64,000 bases of DNA from Bacillota bacterium (lineage in GTDB: Bacteria; Bacillota; Desulfotomaculia; Desulfotomaculales; Ammonificaceae). The notes under the pieces were generated by a model that saw only the letters and a list, made by a program, of their open reading frames with translations, had not been told where the DNA came from and made no database searches. A program made the translations under genes and the position numbers. Positions 1 through 9,002 of the stretch are shown here, piece after piece (positions within the stretch are counted from its first letter, which is position 1; every line of letters starts with the position of its first letter). The stretch lies in assembly GCA_040755295.1 (NCBI GenBank), contig JBFMBK010000010.1:42313-106312 (forward strand), given 5' to 3'.

Positions 1-94
1 TAATAATGAGCAATAAGGCGTTCATTAACAGTATCTCTACAACGGCATACAAACCGGCGGCATATTCTGCAACCGGACTGCCCCGTTCCGGTAA

Positions 95-673
95 CTATGG
101 CTTTACAGCGCCTTTTTCCTGCTTGGCGGCCCATTCCGCAATTAAACCTTGGGCCTGTTCCACCTCCCGGCCGGTCTTAGCCAGGGCGATAAAGCGTTGC
201 AGGTCTTCTACGGCACCGGCGTAATCCTTGTCGCCGTAACCACGGATAAGCCCGCGATAAAACAGCGCCATCTGGTGGTTGGGCGACTTTTGAAGAATCA
301 TTTGCACTTGCGTGGACGCACTCTTATAATCGCCCTGGATAAAATACAACTCTACCAGACTCATCCTTGCAGCGGTGTTGTCCGGCGAAATCTTTAAAAT
401 CTTCCGGTAAGTTTCCTCCGCACGTTTAGTATCCCCGCCTTCAACAAGCCGGCCGGCGATCGAAAGAAGCGTAGCCACATCCTTGTTGGCTTCGGCGCCG
501 GCAATCTCGGAGTCGACGGAGTCGTTTCGGCTCCCTGATACCTCGGGTGCCTGTTCCTTCGGTAAAGAAGTCCATATGACGGATGACCCGACAAGGCCGG
601 CCCCGAGGGCGACAACCAAAGCCCAGAAAACGGCCTTAATAAACCTCTTTCTGCTTCTAAATGACAGGAACAA
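95..673 (-). CDS. Membrane-anchored TPR-repeat protein
   Basis: The 192-residue product starts with a basic segment and one hydrophobic helix (about residues 13-34, FWALVVALGAGLVGSS). An acidic linker follows, then about three tetratricopeptide-like helix pairs from residue 65 to 165 (for example AEETYRKILKISPDNTAARM and ALFYRGLIRGY). This suggests a bitopic membrane protein with a soluble protein-binding domain. The start is a TTG about ten bases after a G-rich run, so the exact start is uncertain. It is the last gene on the minus strand at the left edge and is separated from the peptidase gene by a terminator. The partner and function cannot be told from sequence. Confidence 0.75.
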   Translation of the reverse strand: MFLSFRSRKRFIKAVFWALVVALGAGLVGSSVIWTSLPKEQAPEVSGSRNDSVDSEIAGAEANKDVATLLSIAGRLVEGGDTKRAEETYRKILKISPDNTAARMSLVELYFIQGDYKSASTQVQMILQKSPNHQMALFYRGLIRGYGDKDYAGAVEDLQRFIALAKTGREVEQAQGLIAEWAAKQEKGAVKP

Positions 674-791
674 TTAAATTTTACCCCCCATGTAAGTGTT
701 GCTAACCCCACACATCCTGCGTCTGACTCCCAAGACAGCCCCGCAATAAGTATACCATAATCGATTAATCGGTGTCGTTGGGTATAAAAAT

Positions 792-822
792 AAAAATCCG
801 GCCTCAAGGCCGGATTTTTTTT
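792..822 (-). terminator. Rho-independent terminator of the M23 peptidase gene
   Basis: An eight-base-pair GC-rich stem (ATCCGGCC with GGCCGGAT, loop TCAA) is flanked by A-runs and T-runs. It works in minus-strand orientation just after the peptidase stop codon. The symmetric flanks could also stop transcription from the other side. Confidence 0.85.
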
Positions 823-843
823 AACATTATACACCCGTCGCTT

Positions 844-2226
844 CTAAAGGTGGTTCATCGGGTTACGCGGCGCGCCGTTGATAATAACCTCGAAATGGAG
901 GTGCGGACCGTATGCGCGTCCCGAAGATCCCGCCTTTCCCACCATCTGTCCGCGCCCGACAACCTCACCGACGCCGACGTCTATTTCCGAAAGGTGGGCG
1001 TATCTGGTCACCACGCCGTTACCGTGGTCGATATCCACCACACGTCCATAACCGCCATACCATCCCGCCTGGATTACCGTACCACTTCCGGCGGCGTCCA
1101 CAGCTTGGCCGTACCCCGCCCCGATGTCGATTCCGGTGTGCATCCTGCCCCACCGCATCCCGTAACCGGAAAGTATCGATCCCGAAACCGGCCATCCAAG
1201 GCTGGCACGTCCATCACCGCGCGAAGCCAATATGTACGTGCTTCCCCGTTGCTCGATCTGCTTTTCCGGCGCCGACAGTTGAACTGTCTTGGTAACCTCA
1301 CGGCTCACTTCCACGCCGTTTTGAACCGTTACCCTGTAAGTGACTTCCTTTTTACCGGTCCGGCCCTCCTTGACCACCTTCACCTGGCCCCGGCTGAGGC
1401 TCCGGTCATACCTTATGTCTTTTGAAAAAGGAATTGTCTCGATCTTCGTGGATTCGAAGGTCTGTTCCACCGTAATAATGGGCGTTTCCCTGCGCAGTCT
1501 GACGATCTGCCCGATCGAAAGACGATCGGGATTCAGCCCCGGATTCGCGGCTATGATATCCTCCACGCTTACTTTTTGAGCCGCCGCTATGTCCCAGAGC
1601 GTATCCCCGTCTTCAACCGCATAACGCCACCGTTCCTCTATCCCTTTACGAACAGCCGCCACGGCCTCCTCGATGCCGGTAACATTACAGGCGGGTACGT
1701 TCCGGGACACCAGTTCAACGTCTTCATTGAAAACGGCTTCTCGATCCTGCTTCACGGTATATAATTTTTTTACGGTTTCCAGGAACCTATCCGCCGTCGC
1801 TTTGTCTTTAAAGAAAAACCGTTCCCGTCCGCCGATAAGCACCGCGGTCGCGTGTGTGTACAGGTGAAGCTTTCCGTTGAGTACCGCCCTGAGTTCTTCA
1901 GCCGTGAGCACCTTGCTCCGGGCCACCCGGACCCGCCGGTAGGCTACCCGCTCTTCCGACTTGACCGGCTGACCCAGTGCAACCTCTTGATCTCTTAATA
2001 TCTCCTTCACAACTTTTTCTACGGTCGCCTTTTTTCCGACAACCCCCACCGGTTTTCCATCCACCGTAACGACCCACCGGCTTGAAGCCGTCAGAATTAT
2101 GGTCACCGCAGCTATAACGACCCCAACGATAAGAACCTGTTCTTTAAATTCACGCACCCATAAGCCTTCTTTTTTATTAGACAACCACTTGAAGCAGTTT
2201 TTTATATCTCTACCCAAAAAATCCAC
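844..2226 (-). CDS. LysM-G5-M23 family murein endopeptidase
   Basis: The 460-residue exported or membrane-tethered cell-wall hydrolase has a hydrophobic segment near residues 30-48. It then carries a LysM domain (about 203-245, GDTLWDIAAAQKVSVEDI), a G5 domain (about 253-325) and a C-terminal M23 LytM-type peptidase domain (about 350-460). Zinc-ligand motifs are HTGID (HxxxD) and HLHFE (HxH). Known M23 enzymes of this architecture cut peptide cross-links in peptidoglycan, often in sporulation or cell separation; the exact role here is inferred. The annotated start is GTG. A TTG three codons later lies better behind the GAGAGGTG Shine-Dalgarno sequence and may be the true start. A terminator follows. 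Confidence 0.9.
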   Translation of the reverse strand: MDFLGRDIKNCFKWLSNKKEGLWVREFKEQVLIVGVVIAAVTIILTASSRWVVTVDGKPVGVVGKKATVEKVVKEILRDQEVALGQPVKSEERVAYRRVRVARSKVLTAEELRAVLNGKLHLYTHATAVLIGGRERFFFKDKATADRFLETVKKLYTVKQDREAVFNEDVELVSRNVPACNVTGIEEAVAAVRKGIEERWRYAVEDGDTLWDIAAAQKVSVEDIIAANPGLNPDRLSIGQIVRLRRETPIITVEQTFESTKIETIPFSKDIRYDRSLSRGQVKVVKEGRTGKKEVTYRVTVQNGVEVSREVTKTVQLSAPEKQIEQRGSTYILASRGDGRASLGWPVSGSILSGYGMRWGRMHTGIDIGAGYGQAVDAAGSGTVIQAGWYGGYGRVVDIDHGNGVVTRYAHLSEIDVGVGEVVGRGQMVGKAGSSGRAYGPHLHFEVIINGAPRNPMNHL

Positions 2227-2448
2227 CTCTCTTGCCTTGTGCGTCCCGCGCTCTCCGTCATTCGTCCCATATACCGGTCAGATGAAGAACGTTCACGTGC
2301 GAACCCGAAAAGACGTGCAATGATATTCTATCATTTTCCCAGTCGCCGGCAAGGCGGAAAATTACCTGTAATCGCTCGCATTCTTCTTATATCTTTTGAT
2401 TTGCCGGCCAAACACTATCATTCGCCCAAATCAGGCAAATTTTTCAGC

Positions 2449-3792
2449 TTAATCCACCGTCGATCCCGCCGTTTCGGAAAGTACGTAAAGAGCGCACTCA
2501 ATCCGTCTGCGTATAAGGCTGCACGCAGACGGAGACGGCTGGAATATCGTACCGTTCGCGGCGTGAGCGGCCGCGTGGCATCCGCCGCCGCAGTAAAAGC
2601 GAGCCCAGCAGGATGCGCATGGCTTGTTATAGACATGCGCACGACGAAAAGCCTCGATAATATCGGGCTTTTGTACGCCCGCCCTCAGATCCCCGATGCA
2701 GAACTCTTCCTTGCCGACAAACTGGTGGCAGGGGTAAAGCCGCCCGTCCGCCGAAACCGCCAGGTAGGAGAAACCCGCTCCGCAACCGGTGACGCGTTTT
2801 GTCAGGCAGGGCCCGCCGGCAGGATCAAGCTCGAAATGGAAAAACCTGACCTGTTTTTTCTTACGACGGAAGCCGAGATAACATTCGGCGAGCCTTTCAT
2901 ATTCCGCCGCCACTGCTGTCAGGTCGGCACCACCGCAGATGGAATAAGGCTCATCGGCTCCCGTCACCACCGGTTCGAGCGATATGTCTTTAAACCCCAG
3001 CCCCGCAAGGTGGCAAAAGTCGGCGGCAAAATCCGGGTTCATCCTGGTATACGTTCCCCGAAGGTAACAGTAGGAGGATCGCGGGGAAGCGGACCAGCGC
3101 CGATAAAAAGCTTTTACGCCGTCTAAAACCCGGTCGTAAGACCCCATCCCGTCGGGAAATCGGCGGAAGCGGTCGTGGACCTTTTCCCGTCCGTCGATGC
3201 TGAGGACCACATTTACCCCCGTTTCCAACAAATAATCTGTTTTCGCCTGATCGAGAAGAAGAGCGTTCGTGGTGACAGTAAAGGAAATGTTTTTACCACA
3301 GGCCGCGGCCTTTTCTTTCGCATATTCCACGACTGCAACAATTACCGAAAAATTTAAAAGAGGTTCCCCACCGAAAAAATCAACCTCTACCGTCCGGGAC
3401 GAGCCCGACTCACGGAAAAGAAAATCGACCGCGCCAAGCGCTGTCTTCTCCGTCATAAGGCCGCTCCCGCCGTAGGTGCCCTCCCCCGCAAAACAGTAAT
3501 CGCACCGCAGGTTGCAGGCCTGGGCGACCATAAGGCATAACGCCTTGGGCGTAAAACCGGGCGGAGAGAACAACTCCCTGCCGGGGTCCGGAGTGAAAAG
3601 CTGGTCCGATGCCTTAAGCTCCCTGATTTCTGCAAGCACCTCGCGAAACTCTGACTCCGGACAATGCGCCAAGTCTTTCCCTTCCGCCAGGGAGTTAATC
3701 AACTCGTACGCCTTATCGTCTACCTCGTGCAGGGCTCCGCTTACAGGATCATACACAAGCTTCTTCCCGCCGATTGTAAAACAGTGAACCAC
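2449..3792 (-). CDS. scfB: Radical SAM/SPASM maturase of the SCIFF peptide
   Basis: The 447-residue protein has an N-terminal peptide-recognition-like region (IGGKKLVYDP). The radical SAM cluster motif is CNLRCDYC near residue 92. A C-terminal SPASM/Twitch region contains CGAGFSYLAVSADGRLYPC and CASCWARFYCGGGC, which supply ligands for auxiliary iron-sulfur clusters. This family forms thioether links between Cys sulfur and alpha carbons in the six-cysteine SCIFF peptide. The peptide gene lies about 0.7 kb upstream on the same strand, separated by repeats and a terminator. The start is GTG behind GAGGGAG. The family assignment rests on motifs plus the neighbouring peptide gene. Confidence 0.92.
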   Translation of the reverse strand: MVHCFTIGGKKLVYDPVSGALHEVDDKAYELINSLAEGKDLAHCPESEFREVLAEIRELKASDQLFTPDPGRELFSPPGFTPKALCLMVAQACNLRCDYCFAGEGTYGGSGLMTEKTALGAVDFLFRESGSSRTVEVDFFGGEPLLNFSVIVAVVEYAKEKAAACGKNISFTVTTNALLLDQAKTDYLLETGVNVVLSIDGREKVHDRFRRFPDGMGSYDRVLDGVKAFYRRWSASPRSSYCYLRGTYTRMNPDFAADFCHLAGLGFKDISLEPVVTGADEPYSICGGADLTAVAAEYERLAECYLGFRRKKKQVRFFHFELDPAGGPCLTKRVTGCGAGFSYLAVSADGRLYPCHQFVGKEEFCIGDLRAGVQKPDIIEAFRRAHVYNKPCASCWARFYCGGGCHAAAHAANGTIFQPSPSACSLIRRRIECALYVLSETAGSTVD

Positions 3793-4440
3793 TTACCCCG
3801 CTCCCTCGAAAATAGTACTTCTTTCGGTGGGCGCGGCGAGAAGCAACGCGCTTACGGGTCTTACATTTTCATCCTTCGTGCTGCCGCTGAATACGGAATG
3901 TGGGACTCACTCAGAATTAGCGTTCTTTTACTGGACGCCGCGATATGCTGCGTACAGCTAATTTGGCGGTGAGAGGCAAGATGTCAGAGGTGAGATGCTT
4001 GTGGGAATTCGCTTATAAGCGAATCCCTTCGAGAATCCCACTCCCAACTTCCAACGTCCCACTTCCCAATTGTCCGGCCCGTCCCTACCAAGCTTTCGTG
4101 CTCTATGCTTCTCCCCGCGCTCCGTATTACGCACGTTTGTGAGTTGCCATTCTCCCATTTTCATTCTTCATTTGGAGCGGCCCCCGGCCGCATGGCGAAC
4201 TCCTCTCAAAATGTGTTCTTCTTCCTCGCCGCGTTCCGTTTATATAATATTCTCTGAATCTCAGCCACCGGCTTACAGGTCGCCCCATTTCCATTCTTCG
4301 TTGCGCCGCAGCGCAGCATGGGCGACTCCCCTGCAACAGGTCTCCTTTTAATGCCGATCATTCAGATTCGAATGTCCGCGTAATACACGAAGCCGCACGC
4401 GGGTCTTGAATAAAATGTAACCGAGTCTCCATGGCGGCAC
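3793..4440. repeat. Repeat-filled spacer between scfA and scfB
   Basis: No credible gene lies here. From about 3966 to 4075 there is a purine/pyrimidine-rich repeat (family B) with an inner GAATTCGC palindrome. Two imperfect copies of another motif (CATTCTTC followed by a GC-rich block and CATGGCGA or CATGGGCGA) lie near 4143-4203 and 4277-4338. A short motif near 3808-3838 is shared with the upstream region of rsmG. Short ORFs on both strands are made of these repeats and are not supported as genes. Confidence 0.6.
3808..3838. repeat. 31-bp interspersed motif, copy 1
   Basis: GAAAATAGTACTTCT, a four-to-five-base variable part and GGCGCGGCG match 20848-20878 at about 27 of 31 positions. Both copies sit 12-16 bases upstream of a minus-strand start codon (scfB here, rsmG there). 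This may be a regulatory site or a small mobile repeat. Confidence 0.6.
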
Positions 4441-4446
4441 AAAAAA

Positions 4447-4478
4447 GAGGCGTTCCCGCACAAAGCCGCCCCTTTTAA
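4447..4478 (-). terminator. Terminator after scfA
   Basis: On the minus strand, AAAAGGGGCG can pair with CGCCTCTTTT (with G-T pairs), followed by a run of T. It ends the transcript about 15 bases past the scfA stop codon. Confidence 0.65.
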
Positions 4479-4493
4479 TCGGCAAGACAGTTG

Positions 4494-4631
4494 TTAGACT
4501 TTTTGCTTACAAGACTGGTTTCCGACGGTGCAGGACGTTTTGCATGCCGATTGGCAGGACGCCTGGCACTCGCCGCAACCACCCTTACGCGGTTTTCTCC
4601 CTTTTACCGTTGTCTTAATGTGCTTGCCCAT
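4494..4631 (-). CDS. scfA: SCIFF peptide (six cysteines in forty-five residues)
   Basis: Reading the minus strand gives a 45-residue peptide beginning MGKHIKTTVKGRKPRKGG and continuing with CGECQASCQSACKTSC, then a sixth Cys near the end. The six Cys are residues 19, 22, 26, 30, 34 and 41. This is the diagnostic pattern of the SCIFF ribosomally made peptide family, substrate of the ScfB radical SAM enzyme. A strong GGAGGG Shine-Dalgarno site lies about five bases before the ATG and overlaps the stop codon of the upstream CBS-ACT gene, so the two are probably cotranscribed. The final role of the peptide is unknown even in well-studied clostridia. Confidence 0.93.
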   Translation of the reverse strand: MGKHIKTTVKGRKPRKGGCGECQASCQSACKTSCTVGNQSCKQKV

Positions 4632-4641
4632 GCCTTCCCTC

Positions 4642-5274
4642 CTAACCCATGGATATCACTTTGTAGCCCATTTTCTCAATATCCGTCCTCAGATCCCGTG
4701 CGTCCGGGACCCCCAACCGGAAAGTCAGGTGGTAAACCCCGGGCTCGCGCTCAAAGGTCGCCAGACTGCGGATGTTAATCCCTCTTGCCTTACACAATTC
4801 AGAAATCTCATTCAGCACGCCGATCCTGTCAACGGCCTCTATCACAATCCGCGAACCGGCTGTACGCAACCCGAAAAGCCTGACCAGGGTCTCAACCATA
4901 TCTGTTTGGGTGATGATTCCCACCAGCTTGTTCCCCTCCACCACCGGCAGGCACCCCACCTTGCGCTCACGCATCAAGAGCGCGGCTTCTTCTATCGGCA
5001 GATCGGGGGCGACGACAATGGGGTTCTTGATTAAAGCCTCGGCAACCGTTATCTTGGTGAGGATGTAGTTTAGTTCGTATACGCTGAGGGTGGTCGCCGG
5101 CGAAGGAGAAACCCGGAGCAGCCCCCTTTCGGTAACCAGACCGATGAGTTTTCCGTCCTTAACGACCGGAAGATGGCGTATATTCTGGTTGCGAACAATC
5201 TCGAGCGCCTGGAAAATTTGTGTGTCCTTCGAGATGGTAATCGGGTTCGCTGTCATACAGTCGCGAACGAACAA
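4642..5274 (-). CDS. CBS-CBS-ACT domain protein (AcuB-like)
   Basis: The product has two CBS domains (about residues 1-55 and 70-130), which form a Bateman module that usually binds adenine nucleotides. A C-terminal ACT-like domain follows (about 135-205, RIVIEAVDRIGVLNEISELC). Domain order and 210-residue length match AcuB-type proteins. The start was placed at the TTG six bases after AAAGGAGGAG rather than at an ATG 18 codons upstream that lacks a ribosome site. The stop overlaps the Shine-Dalgarno site of scfA. What it senses is not known; AcuB in Bacillus is linked to acetoin use, which need not apply here. Confidence 0.85.
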   Translation of the reverse strand: MFVRDCMTANPITISKDTQIFQALEIVRNQNIRHLPVVKDGKLIGLVTERGLLRVSPSPATTLSVYELNYILTKITVAEALIKNPIVVAPDLPIEEAALLMRERKVGCLPVVEGNKLVGIITQTDMVETLVRLFGLRTAGSRIVIEAVDRIGVLNEISELCKARGINIRSLATFEREPGVYHLTFRLGVPDARDLRTDIEKMGYKVISMG

Positions 5275-5371
5275 GGCTTCTCCTCCTTTAGACGGTGTTG
5301 GAAGAAATGAACGCCAAACCCATCGCACGCCTTAACACGCAGACTGAACTTAAATGAAAGCCCTCAAGGAA

Positions 5372-5401
5372 ATTATAGTCGATTCAGCCAATAGAAAACA
5401 A
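5372..5401 (-). promoter_or_regulatory. Sigma-A-like promoter for CBS-ACT/scfA
   Basis: On the minus strand a TTGTTT -35 (5396-5401) and a perfect TATAAT -10 (5372-5377) are separated by 18 bases, about 100 bases upstream of the CBS-ACT start. Confidence 0.6.
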
Positions 5402-5474
5402 CCATTCTTCGCATAGTGCGCAATGTATAATCGCCGGTAACCATCCCATCAACTAAAAAACAGCTTAGAAAAAC

Positions 5475-5502
5475 AAGCTCCGGCTGTTTAAGGCCGGAGC
5501 TT
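5475..5502 (-). terminator. Strong hairpin terminator (second of a tandem pair)
   Basis: A perfect ten-base-pair stem AAGCTCCGGC/GCCGGAGCTT with an eight-base loop is followed on the minus strand by TTGTTTTTC. It lies downstream of the tRNA pair and insulates the CBS-ACT promoter. Confidence 0.7.
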
Positions 5503-5600
5503 CCGTAATTTCACCATGGCTTCCGCGCGTGAGGCCGGGCCGGCCTTGACGGAATATAATCATAAAGTGCTGTTTTCCGGTTTTGATTGGGGGAGAAAAT

Positions 5601-5629
5601 AAAAAAAGCCCTTAGGAATTAGAAAGGCT
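5601..5629 (-). terminator. Terminator of the tRNA-Glu/tRNA-Gly transcript
   Basis: On the minus strand AGCCTTT pairs with AAGGGCT (one G-T pair) and is followed by seven T residues. It lies about 40 bases after tRNA-Gly. Confidence 0.65.
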
Positions 5630-5670
5630 TACAGCGTTCTTCGCCACTCCCTGAAACCCTTTATAGAAAC

Positions 5671-5745
5671 TGGAGCGGGCGACGGGGCTCGAACCCGCAA
5701 CCCCCAGCTTGGGAAGCTGGTGCTCTACCATTGAGCTACACCCGC
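5671..5745 (-). tRNA. tRNA-Gly (anticodon CCC)
   Basis: The full cloverleaf is readable: acceptor GCGGGTG/CGCCCGC, anticodon stem CCAGC/GCTGG with loop TTCCCAA, T-loop TTCGAGC and an encoded CCA. The anticodon CCC reads GGG. Confidence 0.95.
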
Positions 5746-5757
5746 AAATCGGCTATC

Positions 5758-5824
5758 GGATACAAGAGGTCAGATGTCTGAATCTCCTATTCTGACTTCC
5801 GACCTCTTGCCTCTGACTTCTGAA
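5758..5824. repeat. Family B repeat in the tRNA spacer
   Basis: The spacer between tRNA-Gly and tRNA-Glu consists of AGAGGTCAGATGTCTGA followed by its imperfect inverted partner (GACTTCCGACCTCTTGCC). Spacers of the tRNA cluster at 45.5-46.1 kb carry the same family. Confidence 0.7.
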
Positions 5825-5825
5825 A

Positions 5826-5901
5826 TGGTGACCCCACCGGGATTCGAACCCGGGTTACCGGCGTGAAAGGCCGGTGTCTTAGTCCACTTGACCATGGGGC
5901 C
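5826..5901 (-). tRNA. tRNA-Glu (anticodon TTC)
   Basis: Complete cloverleaf with acceptor GGCCCCA/TGGGGTC, anticodon stem CCGGC/GCCGG with loop CTTTCAC, T-loop TTCGAAT and an encoded CCA. It is transcribed first in the pair, from the promoter at 5922-5950. Confidence 0.95.
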
Positions 5902-5921
5902 GTATAAGATCCACGAGCTTT

Positions 5922-5950
5922 ATTGTACCTAACGCCCAAAGCCCTGTCAA
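5922..5950 (-). promoter_or_regulatory. Promoter of the tRNA-Glu/tRNA-Gly unit
   Basis: On the minus strand a perfect TTGACA -35 (5945-5950), a 17-base spacer and a TACAAT -10 (5922-5927) lie just upstream of tRNA-Glu. Confidence 0.85.
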
Positions 5951-6116
5951 CACTAAAAGGCACCGGTCCGCACCGCTTTAGACCCAAGAAAGGCTGTTTA
6001 CAACTGCGAGACCATTCGTACCGAGCGTCTCCACCCTTTTGTGCATACACTTCTTGTTAATAACATCGAACACCGTATTCCAAAACTTAAATGTCGCCTT
6101 ACTCCATACACCTATA

Positions 6117-8800
<2,684 letters not shown>

Positions 8801-8926
8801 AGCTTACCCCTCTATTGATTCCAAAAATCTAAATAATTGCCGTGTTCTCTTAGCCTACAGGAAAGCGCTTTGCGGGATCGCGAAGCAGCTTCCGGACAGC
8901 GGTGCAGATGCCGTCAAGCCCCACAG

Positions 8927-8955
8927 AGTATAATAAAAAACCCGGATGATGTCAA
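8927..8955 (-). promoter_or_regulatory. Consensus promoter for the FAD oxidoreductase-purA unit
   Basis: On the minus strand a perfect TTGACA -35 (8950-8955), a 17-base spacer and a TATACT -10 (8927-8932) lie about 130 bases upstream of the FAD gene and after the dnaB stop. Confidence 0.88.
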
Positions 8956-9002
8956 CCACAGCCGGTTTCAAAGGGTTCCCCGCCTAATTAACCGGCAGAC
9001 TT

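Noticed and set aside
2239..3126. 295-codon plus-strand ORF
   Set aside because: Antisense to scfB, low complexity Arg/Ala-rich product with no motifs; a shadow of the GC-rich coding strand.
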